Source: JBQLZQ01 sp052168355 (GTDB lineage Bacteria; Pseudomonadota; Alphaproteobacteria; DSM-16000; Inquilinaceae). From it: 55,221 bases of DNA. Each line of letters opens with the position of its first letter. Position 1 is the stretch's first letter. Under the pieces are notes generated by a model. The model did no database searches, had not been told where the DNA came from, and saw nothing but the letters and a program-made list of their open reading frames with translations. The stretch lies in contig JBQLZQ010000086.1 of the NCBI GenBank assembly GCA_052168355.1, positions 1-55,221 of the forward strand. Direction: 5' to 3'. Both the position numbers and the translations under genes were made by a program. Shown here in pieces: positions 1 through 6,793 of the stretch.

Positions 1-73
1 CCTCCCCCGGCCCCCAAAACCTCATACAAAGCCGGATTGTTCAGCACCCTGCTAGCGGTCGGGAAACCCAGGT

Positions 74-637
74 TCAGGCCGTTTCCAGTTCCGTGTCCCA
101 GTACAAAAAATCCCGCCAACTTTCGTGCAGGAAGTTTGGCGGGAAGGATCGGCCGTTTTCCTGCAGCCGATAGGTGGTCGGCTGCGTCGGTCTGGTCAGC
201 GGTCTCATGCCGCACTGATCGGGCATCTTGTTGCCCTTTTCCAGATTGCAGTCCGAACAGGCGGTGACCACGTTTTCCCAGTTCGTCCGCCCGCCGCGCG
301 ACCGCGGCACGACATGGTCGAAGGTCAGTTCCGGCGTGGGGTAGCGGTCGCCGCAATACTGGCAGGAAAAACTGTCCCGCAGGAACACGTTGAACCGGGT
401 AAAGGCGGGCCGCCGTGCGGCCGCGATGTATTCCTTCAGCGCGATCACGCTGGGCAGAGCCATCTCGAACGACGGGCTGTGCACCGCGAAGTCGTATTCG
501 GCGACAATGTTGACCCGATCGAGGAACACCGCCTTGACGGCGTCCTGCCAAGGCCATAGGGACAGCGGGAAATAGCTGAGCGGGCGGAAATCCGCGTTCA
601 GGACCAGGGCCGGGCAACCGTTGGGTGGGGGCGTCAC
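74..637 (-). CDS. HNH endonuclease family protein
   Basis: A 187-residue protein with a zinc-bound HNH nuclease fold. Two CxxC pairs (C92/C95 and C127/C130) flank the FDH motif at about 106-108 and an SRGG segment; a downstream N-LEKGNK run completes the beta-beta-alpha-metal site. This is the compact, chromosomally conserved HNH type of alphaproteobacteria, whose substrate is not established; general DNA nicking or repair is the usual guess. I chose a GTG start at 637 because GGAGGAGAGG lies just upstream on the minus strand; the longer open frame upstream only mirrors the neighbouring hydrolase gene. It lies downstream of that hydrolase, on the same strand, about 110 bases away. Family assignment is secure, biological role is not. 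Confidence 0.88.
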   Translation of the reverse strand: MTPPPNGCPALVLNADFRPLSYFPLSLWPWQDAVKAVFLDRVNIVAEYDFAVHSPSFEMALPSVIALKEYIAAARRPAFTRFNVFLRDSFSCQYCGDRYPTPELTFDHVVPRSRGGRTNWENVVTACSDCNLEKGNKMPDQCGMRPLTRPTQPTTYRLQENGRSFPPNFLHESWRDFLYWDTELETA

Positions 638-747
638 GGCCCTCTCCTCCGTCGTCGTCTGGAGCGCGCCTTGCCAAGACGCGGTGTCATGCTGATATCG
701 TCCCCGCGCGGGAAACGCAACATTCTGAGACCATTCGCGATCAAATG

Positions 748-1425
748 TCACCTGTCTGTCACTGTCTCCTTGAACCGTTCGACCAGGAACCGGCCCCCCA
801 GGGCCAGGCCCTGCGGGTCGATGCCGTGCCCCAGACCGGGGCGAACCTGGTCCTGGACGGAAAAGCCGGCCGCTTTCAAGGCGCCGACGGCGTGGGGCAA
901 TGCCTGAACCGGCACCACGGGGTCGGCGTCGCCATGGATCAGCAGGACCGGCGGGCGGCTGCGCGCGGCCTGAGTCAGCCCCTCCGCATCCAGAAGCGCG
1001 CCGGAATAGCCGACCAGACCGGCACAGGGCGCGGCCCTGCGGGGTGCGGCATAGAGCGCCATCATGGTGCCCTGGCTGAACCCGACCAGGCCGAGATCGG
1101 CGTCGGTCAGGCCGCGTTCGGCCAGCGCCTCGTCGAGAAAGGCGTTCAACACGGGCGCCGCGGCCTTGGCGCCGGCTTTCATCGCGTCGGGCGACCGGTC
1201 GGCCAGGCTGAACCATTGCCGGCCAAAGGGCGCCATGTCGCACGGGGCCGGTCCGTCGGGCGCCAGAAACTCCGCATCTGGCAGGTGCGGCGCCCAATGC
1301 TGGGCCAGGTCGATCAGATCGGCGCCGTCGGCGCCCACCCCATGGAGCAGCACGACAAGCCGGCGGGGCGGGCCGGCCGACAGCGGGGCGCGACGAGGGC
1401 CGGACAAGGTGGGGTGGTCTGCCAT
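748..1425 (-). CDS. alpha/beta hydrolase (phospholipase/carboxylesterase family)
   Basis: A 225-residue cytoplasmic serine hydrolase of the small carboxylesterase/phospholipase (Abhydrolase_2) family. Visible landmarks are the oxyanion-side LLHGVGADG near residue 27, the nucleophile elbow GFSQG with Ser117, the acid in HGDADPVVP (Asp168) and the catalytic His200 in GLGHGID. Length fits the family. The ATG at 1425 was preferred to one 24 codons upstream, because the extra segment is Arg/Gly-rich and would run into the divergent gluQRS start. Members hydrolyse acyl esters or thioesters of small or lipid substrates; the substrate here cannot be read from sequence. Confidence 0.88.
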   Translation of the reverse strand: MADHPTLSGPRRAPLSAGPPRRLVVLLHGVGADGADLIDLAQHWAPHLPDAEFLAPDGPAPCDMAPFGRQWFSLADRSPDAMKAGAKAAAPVLNAFLDEALAERGLTDADLGLVGFSQGTMMALYAAPRRAAPCAGLVGYSGALLDAEGLTQAARSRPPVLLIHGDADPVVPVQALPHAVGALKAAGFSVQDQVRPGLGHGIDPQGLALGGRFLVERFKETVTDR

Positions 1426-1460
1426 GGCGCTATTGGTCGCGGCCCCGGCCCAGCGAGTCA

Positions 1461-2348
1461 ATGGGGCACTGCGTCCGGGGCCGCGGCGACGGGCCAAAAG
1501 CCGTGCCCCTGATCACCCGCTTTGCGCCCAGCCCGACCGGCTATCTTCATCTGGGGCACGCGTTGAGCGCCGTCACCGGATGGACCGCGGCGCGCGCCGA
1601 AAACGGCACCTTCCTGGTGCGCATCGACGATCTGGACGAAAGCCGCTGTCGTCCCGACTACGAAACGGCGATGATCGAGGATCTGACATGGCTGGGCCTG
1701 GACTGGCCCCGGCCGATGCGCCGCCAGTCGGCGCACCTGGCCGACTACGCCGCGGCGACGGCACGGCTTCGGGCCCTGGACGTTCTGTATCCCTGCTTTT
1801 GTTCGCGGACGGAGATCCGGGCCGAGGTGGCGCGGTTGCAGTCGGCACCCCAGGGACCGGACGGGCCGCTGTACCCCGGCACCTGCCGCGGCCTGACCGA
1901 TACCGAACGGGCGTCCCGGATCGCCGACGACGCCCCCCACAGCTGGCGGCTGGACGTCGAACGGGCGGCGGCCCGCGCCGGCCCCTTACGCTGGCACGAC
2001 CGGCTGGCCGGCTGGCAGACGGCCCGGCCCGAAACGCTGGGTGACGTCATGATCGCGCGCCGCGACCTGGTGGCCGGCTATCATCTGTCGGTGGTCGTCG
2101 ACGATGACGCCCAGGGTGTCACCCTGGTCACCCGCGGCGCCGACCTGTTCCCGTCGACCCATGTCCATCGGCTGCTGCAGGCGTTGCTGGGGTTCGAGGC
2201 ACCCGATCATCTGCATCATCGGCTGGTCACCGACGCCCAGGGCCAGCGCCTGGCCAAACGGGCCGACAGCGTCGCCATCCGCGCCTTCCGCGCCGCCGGC
2301 CGGACGCCGACGGAAGTGCTGGAGATGGTTACAGCAGATCCCGCCTGA
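1461..2348 (+). CDS. gluQRS: glutamyl-Q tRNA(Asp) synthetase
   Basis: A truncated glutamyl-tRNA synthetase paralogue that activates glutamate and attaches it to queuosine at the anticodon wobble base of tRNA-Asp. The protein keeps the class I catalytic core: RFAPSPTGYLHLGH (HIGH-type motif, residues 20-33) and a degenerate KMSKS as LAKRADS near residue 265. It lacks the anticodon-binding half. A zinc site typical of GluQRS is visible as C112-x-C114, Y138 and C142. Length (295) is normal. A GTG at 1503 is an alternative start that would remove 14 residues preceding PLITRFAPS; neither start has a strong ribosome site. The 3' end overlaps the convergent NUDIX gene by 20 bases. Confidence 0.93.
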   Translation: MGHCVRGRGDGPKAVPLITRFAPSPTGYLHLGHALSAVTGWTAARAENGTFLVRIDDLDESRCRPDYETAMIEDLTWLGLDWPRPMRRQSAHLADYAAATARLRALDVLYPCFCSRTEIRAEVARLQSAPQGPDGPLYPGTCRGLTDTERASRIADDAPHSWRLDVERAAARAGPLRWHDRLAGWQTARPETLGDVMIARRDLVAGYHLSVVVDDDAQGVTLVTRGADLFPSTHVHRLLQALLGFEAPDHLHHRLVTDAQGQRLAKRADSVAIRAFRAAGRTPTEVLEMVTADPA

Positions 2349-3183
2349 GCCCCGCGGCCAGAGCAGCATAGTCCGGGTCGTCCGGCCCGACATGGCCGTG
2401 GCGGATGAGAAAGTCGATCAGGACCAGGGGCACGTTGAACTTGAAGTCGTCGGTATCGCGGACGCGGGCGGCGACCTCGCCCACCGGCATTGCCAGAAAT
2501 TCCGTCACTTCGCCGTCGCGGTTGCGTGGCGTGACATCCGCCGGCAGTTCGAGATCGTAGAGGAACAGGGTGTCGCGGCGGAGACCCCCGGGCACCGCCA
2601 TGGCATAGACGACCGCGCCCACCGGGCGCGCGGTGAGAGCAAGGGCGCGGCTGAGACCGGCTTCCTCCGCCGCCTCCTTGATCAGGTTTTCGGCGACGCT
2701 GAGACCGTAGGGCTGGCCGCCGCCAACCAGATTGTCGAGCTTGCCGGGCTCCACCAGCCGGTCGGGCGCCCGCCGCCCGATCCACATCGTCCGGTCGTCG
2801 CCGGAACCGACAAACCCGTTGACATGGACGCCAAAGGCGCGCAGCCCGAACAAGGTCACCGCGGCACGGTCGATCTTGAAGGCGGGGGTGTCGCCCCAAT
2901 TCCGGACCACGGGATAGTTTTCGCCGCGCAGTCCCGGCAGGTCGCCTTTGTCGGCCAGCCGTTCCACTACCGCCGCCATCGCCGCGCCGCGCCGGTCGAA
3001 CCCGTCCAGTCCCGGCCGCAGAGCCAACCCGTCACCGGCCCGGACGAAGATATCGGCGATATCGATCAACCGGGGCATCAGGTCCACCGATACAGAACCG
3101 TACCGGGCGCCGTCGATCAGAAACGGGCGGAACGCGGCGGGATCGGCCGTATTGCAGCGGACGATGTGGCGCAGCAGCCCCAT
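2329..3183 (-). CDS. DUF4743 / NUDIX hydrolase
   Basis: A 284-residue NUDIX protein with the N-terminal DUF4743-type region (about residues 1-115) found in the family related to the C-terminal half of fungal thiamin pyrophosphokinase-like proteins. The NUDIX box is at 154-177 (GGGQPYGLSVAEN, then KEAAEEAGL); the usual Arg before the catalytic glutamates is Lys169, a conservative change. NUDIX enzymes hydrolyse nucleoside diphosphates linked to another group; the substrate here is unknown. The start lies 13 bases after the stop of the ACT-domain gene, so the two are very probably co-transcribed and share the structured leader at 3548-3648. The 3' end overlaps gluQRS by 20 bases in convergent orientation. 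Confidence 0.9.
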   Translation of the reverse strand: MGLLRHIVRCNTADPAAFRPFLIDGARYGSVSVDLMPRLIDIADIFVRAGDGLALRPGLDGFDRRGAAMAAVVERLADKGDLPGLRGENYPVVRNWGDTPAFKIDRAAVTLFGLRAFGVHVNGFVGSGDDRTMWIGRRAPDRLVEPGKLDNLVGGGQPYGLSVAENLIKEAAEEAGLSRALALTARPVGAVVYAMAVPGGLRRDTLFLYDLELPADVTPRNRDGEVTEFLAMPVGEVAARVRDTDDFKFNVPLVLIDFLIRHGHVGPDDPDYAALAAGLRRDLL

Positions 3184-3196
3184 CGTCAGGCTGGTC

Positions 3197-3541
3197 TCAC
3201 GAGTCCGTCTCGAACGACCATACGGTTTCGACCCCGACGATCTGCCGCAGGCAGGCGGCGATGTGCGCCGCCACCTGAGGGTCCAGGCCGACGGCCTTCA
3301 TCTCCAGCGTCTGGTGATCGGGCCGGCCGGGGCGACGGCTGGGACGGCACACCGCCCGGCATTCGGCCAGTACCAGGCTTCGCTTGGCGAACAGTTCGAC
3401 GGCGCGCGGCAACACGCCGGGACTGGCGACGGCTTCGACCACGAAATGATGGAGCGGCTGGCCCTGGACGGCGGCGCGCGGGGCGGCCATGGGGGGCGCA
3501 GGATCCTGCGGCGCGGGGACCGCGGTGCTAAGGGTCGGCAT
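3197..3541 (-). CDS. small ACT-domain protein
   Basis: A 114-residue protein: a Pro/Ala-rich N-terminus of about 28 residues and then one ACT-like domain (about 30-112). The segment FVVEAVASPGVLPRAVELFAKRS resembles the start of short acetolactate-synthase regulatory subunits such as IlvN/IlvM (beta strand, PGV turn, helix with LFA-R), and the C-terminal strand around QIVGVETVWSFE closes the fold. No catalytic domain is fused. By family analogy it would bind an amino acid or regulate a partner enzyme, but no large acetolactate synthase subunit is present in this window. AAAGGA about 6 bases before the ATG is the ribosome site, and it lies in the 3' arm of an 11-bp inverted repeat. Cotranscribed with the NUDIX gene downstream. 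Confidence 0.78.
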   Translation of the reverse strand: MPTLSTAVPAPQDPAPPMAAPRAAVQGQPLHHFVVEAVASPGVLPRAVELFAKRSLVLAECRAVCRPSRRPGRPDHQTLEMKAVGLDPQVAAHIAACLRQIVGVETVWSFETDS

Positions 3542-3547
3542 GAAACG

Positions 3548-3639
3548 TCCTTTCGGATACGGAAGCGGGGCGAACGAAAGCGGGTCCCGGCCCTTTAGAC
3601 GAGGGCCGGGCCTGTAATTCGCCGCGCGATCCGAAAGGA
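3548..3639 (-). promoter_or_regulatory. structured mRNA leader that can sequester the ACT-gene ribosome site
   Basis: Three nested helices are visible in the minus-strand transcript. Outer: 11 perfect base pairs between TCCTTTCGGAT (3639-3629) and ATCCGAAAGGA (3558-3548); the 3' arm contains the AAAGGA Shine-Dalgarno of the ACT gene. Middle: 6 pairs, 3623-3618 with 3574-3569. Inner: 9 perfect pairs, 3610-3602 with 3594-3586, with a 7-base loop carrying the leader stop codon. No U-run follows, so control of translation rather than termination is the likelier mode. A ribosome stalled around leader codon 7 would cover the 5' arm and free the ribosome site. This mechanism is inference; the pairings are directly visible. 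Confidence 0.65.
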
Positions 3640-3648
3640 ACTGCTCAT
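3595..3648 (-). CDS. putative leader peptide of the ACT-NUDIX operon
   Basis: A short ORF starting with ATG at 3648 and ending with TAA at 3595-3597. It encodes 17 residues, MSSSFRIARRITGPALV. The stop codon lies in the loop of a perfect 9-bp hairpin, and codons 4-7 (TCC TTT CGG AT) form the 5' arm of the helix that pairs with the Shine-Dalgarno of the next gene. The predicted transcription start falls on or next to the A of the ATG, so this would be a leaderless peptide gene, as described for trpL in Sinorhizobium. If transcription starts earlier, AGGA 7 bases upstream could act as a ribosome site. The peptide holds two Ile plus Thr, Leu and Val, suggestive of but not proving sensing of branched-chain amino acids. 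Too short to be judged by coding statistics. Confidence 0.6.
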   Translation of the reverse strand: MSSSFRIARRITGPALV

Positions 3649-3654
3649 AAAGCC

Positions 3655-3683
3655 ATCCTATCGGGCGGCGGGAGAACGGTCAA
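3655..3683 (-). promoter_or_regulatory. sigma-70 type promoter of the leader-ACT-NUDIX operon
   Basis: On the minus strand, TTGACC (3683-3678) and TAGGAT (3660-3655) are separated by exactly 17 bases. Counting seven bases past the -10 box puts the transcription start at about 3648, the A of the leader-peptide ATG. The close match and placement in a GC-rich background make it one of the better promoter candidates in the window. Confidence 0.6.
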
Positions 3684-3684
3684 C

Positions 3685-3717
3685 GGGCTCCGGGCGGGCT
3701 CCGGGCGGGCTCCGGGT
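3685..3717. repeat. three tandem 11-bp repeats
   Basis: GGGCTCCGGGC occurs three times head to tail (3685-3695, 3696-3706, 3707-3717; the last copy ends in T). The array lies directly upstream of the -35 box of the minus-strand leader promoter and just before the plus-strand 17-kDa-antigen-like gene. Spacing of one helical turn would suit repeated protein binding, but simple slippage of a GC-rich tract is equally possible. Confidence 0.7.
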
Positions 3718-3745
3718 GGCCTCCCCGGCCGCGTACGGCTTGAGC

Positions 3746-4399
3746 ATGACCGTTGGATCGGGGTTAATGGGTGTCATGACACTTGCGACTTGCCAGCCCA
3801 CCCAAGCCGGACCGAACGTCCGATCCGCTTCCCGAAAGGGATGGCCGGTCCGGGGGGGCTTGGCGTCGGTCTGGGCAGCGGCGGTGGTCATGTGGGCGGC
3901 CCACGCCGCCGGGTTCGAGGCGCACCGCTGGACCGCCGCGGACCGGGCCGCCATGCAGGCCTTGCTGGAGTTCGAACGCACCGACGAGCCCCGCCGCCTG
4001 CCCGAAAGCGGCGCCGTTTTCACCATCGAGCAGACGGTGCTGCGCCCCCGCGTCTGCCGCCGCTTTACCGTGACGCCGCCGGGCGGCGCGGCGCAGACGG
4101 CCACCGCCTGCCGCACGGGACCGCAGCAATGGGCCCTGGGGCACGCCGCGCCGGCGATCCTGGGATCGGTGGCAACGACGGAACGGCCCTCGACCGCGAT
4201 CACCGATCGGCCCCGCGACCCGGCCCTGGGTCAACCGCCCCTGCCCGGCCGACGACCGGCGGTGCGCGCCGCGTCGGCCACCGGCGCCGTACCGCCTCCG
4301 GCCTTTGCGTCCCTGGTGCCGCCGCGCCATCCCAACGCCGGCGACACGCCCCCGTGGCGCAGCCCGCTGCCCCGAACCAAGCCGCGATCGGCGCTGTAA
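3746..4399 (+). CDS. putative exported 17-kDa surface-antigen-like protein
   Basis: About 217 residues. The middle contains a segment typical of the 17-kDa surface antigen-type domain (PF16998-like): SGAVFTIEQTVLRPRVCRRFTV, then PPGGAAQTATACRTGPQQW, with the paired cysteines in CRR and ACR. Upstream, basic residues followed by a hydrophobic stretch ending WAAHAAG look like a signal peptide, which would place the protein in the envelope. The C-terminal 75 residues are Pro/Arg/Ala-rich and probably disordered. The start is uncertain: ATG 3746 was taken, while GTG 3716, ATG 3767 or a later codon are possible. It is convergent, with a 2-base gap, to a membrane-protein gene. Function unknown. Confidence 0.6.
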   Translation: MTVGSGLMGVMTLATCQPTQAGPNVRSASRKGWPVRGGLASVWAAAVVMWAAHAAGFEAHRWTAADRAAMQALLEFERTDEPRRLPESGAVFTIEQTVLRPRVCRRFTVTPPGGAAQTATACRTGPQQWALGHAAPAILGSVATTERPSTAITDRPRDPALGQPPLPGRRPAVRAASATGAVPPPAFASLVPPRHPNAGDTPPWRSPLPRTKPRSAL

Positions 4400-4401
4400 C
4401 G

Positions 4402-4836
4402 TTAAGGCCCGCCCAAATTTCGGCGGTTGCTCATGAACTCGCCGACCAGATGCCGGAACACGAGGGAATAGAGGGCCACGATCACGGCCAGCGACACCAG
4501 CCCCAGCACGGTCAGAACCGGATCCGACATCAATCGCGGCCAGAGCTGCATGACCCAGCCGAGCGCCACCGGCGCCAGAACGAGGCCGGCCAGGAAACTG
4601 CGCCACAGGCCGCGTCCAACGAGAAACGGCGCGATCACGTAACCGGCGTTGAGCCCCACCCCGAACAGCAGGATCTGGGTATTGGCGTTGGGGCCCGAAC
4701 TGGGAATGGGGAACCACAGTAAGTCCCCGAAAAACCAATACCAGACGACCACGCCGATCGCGATCGACAGGGCCGCCAGCCAGCGCGGCGGCAGCGGCCG
4801 CCGGGCCGGCGGTGGCGCGGGGTCCTGCGCGGTCAT
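4402..4836 (-). CDS. four-helix integral membrane protein, unknown function
   Basis: A 144-residue protein with a short Pro-rich cytoplasmic N-terminus and four clear hydrophobic segments: around residues 19-44 (LAALSIAIGVVVWYWFFGDLL), 54-74, 80-98 and 104-128. It ends in a basic tail. No motif links it to a known transporter or enzyme. It lies alone on the minus strand, convergent to the 17-kDa-antigen-like gene and divergent from the twin-transmembrane gene, with about 66 bases between the two starts for promoters. Confidence 0.75.
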   Translation of the reverse strand: MTAQDPAPPPARRPLPPRWLAALSIAIGVVVWYWFFGDLLWFPIPSSGPNANTQILLFGVGLNAGYVIAPFLVGRGLWRSFLAGLVLAPVALGWVMQLWPRLMSDPVLTVLGLVSLAVIVALYSLVFRHLVGEFMSNRRNLGGP

Positions 4837-4902
4837 CGCGGACCCCGCACCGGGCGCTGCGACAATCTGACCTGGGATAGAGGGCCGATCCGGAGTATAT
4901 GC

Positions 4903-5097
4903 ATGTTCATGCGTACCTTCTTCTTCGTCATGACCATCGTCTCCATGATCGCGGTCCTGGCAACCCTGGCCGTGGGCCTGGTGGCAATGACCCGTGGCGG
5001 CACGTTCAACGACAAATACGGCAACAAGCTGATGCGCGCCCGTGTCATGCTTCAGGGCTTGGCCCTTCTGTTCTTCGCCGCCGCCATGATGTCCTGA
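4903..5097 (+). CDS. HIG1-type twin transmembrane protein
   Basis: A 64-residue protein with two transmembrane helices (about 5-28 and 44-62) joined by the loop TRGGTFNDKYGNKLMRARV. The RGG and N-MRARV pattern matches the HIG_1_N twin-transmembrane proteins of alphaproteobacteria, distant relatives of the mitochondrial respiratory-complex factors. GGAG seven bases before the ATG supports this start. The stop is eight bases before the cobalamin adenosyltransferase start, so the two genes probably form an operon, an arrangement commonly seen in this class. Role in respiratory-chain assembly is by analogy only. Confidence 0.82.
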   Translation: MFMRTFFFVMTIVSMIAVLATLAVGLVAMTRGGTFNDKYGNKLMRARVMLQGLALLFFAAAMMS

Positions 5098-5105
5098 ACC
5101 GGGGC

Positions 5106-5675
5106 ATGGTTCAGCTTACCCGCATCTACACGCGCGGCGGCGACGGCGGCAAGACGTCTTTGGGCGACGGCAAGCGGGTCGACAAGCACAGCCTGCGCGT
5201 CGCGGCCTACGGCACGGTGGACGAGGCCAACAGCGCCATCGGTCTGGCCCGGCTGCACACGGCCGGGGACGAGACCGTGGATCCGATGCTGGCCCGCATC
5301 CAGAACGACATGTTCGACCTGGGCGCCGACCTGTGCACGCCGGAGCAGGAGGAGCCGCCCTATCCCCCGCTACGGGTGACCGCCGAGCAGGTGCGCCGGC
5401 TGGAGACGGAGATCGACGCGCTGAACGCCGATCTGCAGCCGCTCAAAAGCTTTGTCCTGCCCGGCGGAACCGCCGCCGCATCCTACCTTCACATGGCCCG
5501 CACCGTGACCCGACGGGCCGAGCGGGACATGACCGACCTGGCGACGCGCGAGCCGGTCAACCCCGAAGCCGTACGCTATATCAACCGCCTGTCGGACCAT
5601 CTGTTCGTGCTGGCCCGCTGGGTCAACGATCGCGGACGCGGCGACGTGCTGTGGGTGCCGGGCGCCAATCGGTGA
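5106..5675 (+). CDS. cob(I)yrinic acid a,c-diamide / cob(I)alamin adenosyltransferase (PduO type)
   Basis: A 189-residue PduO/MMAB-type enzyme that transfers the 5'-deoxyadenosyl group of ATP to cob(I)alamin, giving coenzyme B12. The N-terminal IYTRGGDGGKTSLGDGKRVDK is the family's ATP-binding signature, AAYGTVDEANSAIG begins the helical core, and the RTVTRRAERD and YINRLSDHLFVLAR segments line the active site. The ATG at 5106 fits the usual N-terminus; the longer upstream frame is not needed. Transcribed with the HIG1-type gene before it. The product is the cofactor of the class II ribonucleotide reductase encoded at 17.7 kb. Confidence 0.94.
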   Translation: MVQLTRIYTRGGDGGKTSLGDGKRVDKHSLRVAAYGTVDEANSAIGLARLHTAGDETVDPMLARIQNDMFDLGADLCTPEQEEPPYPPLRVTAEQVRRLETEIDALNADLQPLKSFVLPGGTAAASYLHMARTVTRRAERDMTDLATREPVNPEAVRYINRLSDHLFVLARWVNDRGRGDVLWVPGANR

Positions 5676-5730
5676 AGCCGGCGGCGTGCCGGTCCACGAT
5701 TTTGAGAGTCTGTCCAACAATAGGACACGG

Positions 5731-5751
5731 CCTGCCCGGTTTTTGGGCAGG
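5731..5751 (+). terminator. possible terminator hairpin after the adenosyltransferase gene
   Basis: CCTGCCC (5731-5737) and GGGCAGG (5745-5751) form a perfect 7-bp stem with loop GGTTTTT, followed by TTTGTTG. The U-run is short and interrupted, so termination may be weak. It sits between the adenosyltransferase gene and the hbd promoter. Confidence 0.4.
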
Positions 5752-5755
5752 TTTG

Positions 5756-5784
5756 TTGACTTACGGAAACACCGCCCCTATCGT
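5756..5784 (+). promoter_or_regulatory. promoter of the 3-hydroxybutyryl-CoA dehydrogenase gene
   Basis: TTGACT (5756-5761) and TATCGT (5779-5784) are separated by 17 bases, immediately after the hairpin that may end the previous unit. The predicted start near 5791 gives an 89-base leader before the ATG at 5880. Confidence 0.5.
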
Positions 5785-5879
5785 CTGGAGGCGGATTGCT
5801 GCACTGCGGCATTCGCTCGCAGGCGCGGACTCCATCGGACGATCTGCATCGGACAAAGCAACAAAAACGGGACCAGGGA

Positions 5880-6752
5880 ATGATTAAGACGATCGGCGTC
5901 ATCGGGGCGGGGCAGATGGGTATCGGCATCACCCAGGTCTGTACCCTGGCGGGTTATGACGTGCGGCTTCTGGATGTCAGCGACGATGCGTTGAAGGCGG
6001 GTCTGGCCTCGCTTGAAAAGCACCTTAGCCGCCAGGTATCGCGCGGCAAGATCGAAGCCGAGGCCATGAAAACGGCGATCGGCCGCGTCGTCACGGGTAC
6101 CGATTATGCGCTGTTCGCCGACTGCGACCTGGTGATCGAGGCGGCGACCGAGAACGAGGAGATCAAGCGCGCCGTCTTCCGCGCCCTGGTTCCGCACCTG
6201 AAGGCCGATGCCCTGGTCGCCTCCAACACCTCGTCGATCTCCATCACCCGCCTGGCGGCGACCACCGACCGCCCGGACCGGTTTATCGGCATGCATTTCA
6301 TGAACCCGGTCCCGGTCATGCAGCTGGTCGAACTGATTCGCGGCATCGCCACCAGCGAGGACACCTATGTCGCGGTGCGCGACCTGGCCCAAACGCTGGG
6401 CAAAACGTGCGCGGTGTCCGAGGACTTTCCCGCCTTTATCGTCAACCGCATCCTGCTGCCGATGATCAACGAGGCGGTCTACACGCTGTACGAAGGCGTC
6501 GGCTCGGTCACCGCCATCGACACGGCCATGAAACTGGGCGCCAAACATCCGATGGGACCGCTGGAGCTGGCCGATTTCATCGGGCTGGACACCTGCCTCA
6601 GCGTCATGAACGTGCTGTATGACGGTCTGGCCGACAGCAAGTACCGGCCCTGCCCGCTGCTGGTCAAATATGTCGAGGCCGGCTGGCTGGGCCGCAAGGC
6701 CGGCCGCGGCTTTTACGACTATGCCGGCGACACGCCGGTGCCGACGCGGTAG
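5880..6752 (+). CDS. hbd: 3-hydroxybutyryl-CoA dehydrogenase
   Basis: A 290-residue NAD(P)-dependent dehydrogenase interconverting 3-hydroxybutyryl-CoA and acetoacetyl-CoA, in the stand-alone (not FadB-fused) form. IGVIGAGQMG at the N-terminus is the Rossmann dinucleotide site, IEAATE and SNTSSISIT are family motifs, and GMHFMNPVPVMQLVE holds the catalytic His. The C-terminal helical domain (FIVNRILLPMINEA, KHPMGPLELADFIGLD, GRKAGRGFYDY) is intact. ATG 5880 is chosen because IKTIGVIGAG begins directly after it and AGGG lies upstream. In many alphaproteobacteria it follows etfAB; here the neighbour is the adenosyltransferase, and it has its own promoter. It could feed butyrate metabolism or the PHA monomer pool. 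Confidence 0.94.
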   Translation: MIKTIGVIGAGQMGIGITQVCTLAGYDVRLLDVSDDALKAGLASLEKHLSRQVSRGKIEAEAMKTAIGRVVTGTDYALFADCDLVIEAATENEEIKRAVFRALVPHLKADALVASNTSSISITRLAATTDRPDRFIGMHFMNPVPVMQLVELIRGIATSEDTYVAVRDLAQTLGKTCAVSEDFPAFIVNRILLPMINEAVYTLYEGVGSVTAIDTAMKLGAKHPMGPLELADFIGLDTCLSVMNVLYDGLADSKYRPCPLLVKYVEAGWLGRKAGRGFYDYAGDTPVPTR

Positions 6753-6793
6753 GGGCGAGGCCGCGACCCGTCCCCGAGACGCCCCGCCCGCCC

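Noticed and set aside
1..73. tRNA or partial gene at the left edge.
   Set aside because: No cloverleaf or T-loop consensus and no coding frame of note; probably the 3' flank of the HNH gene.
4837..4902. Additional small gene between the four-helix membrane protein and the HIG1-type gene.
   Set aside because: Only 66 bases, divergent starts on both sides; best seen as a promoter gap.
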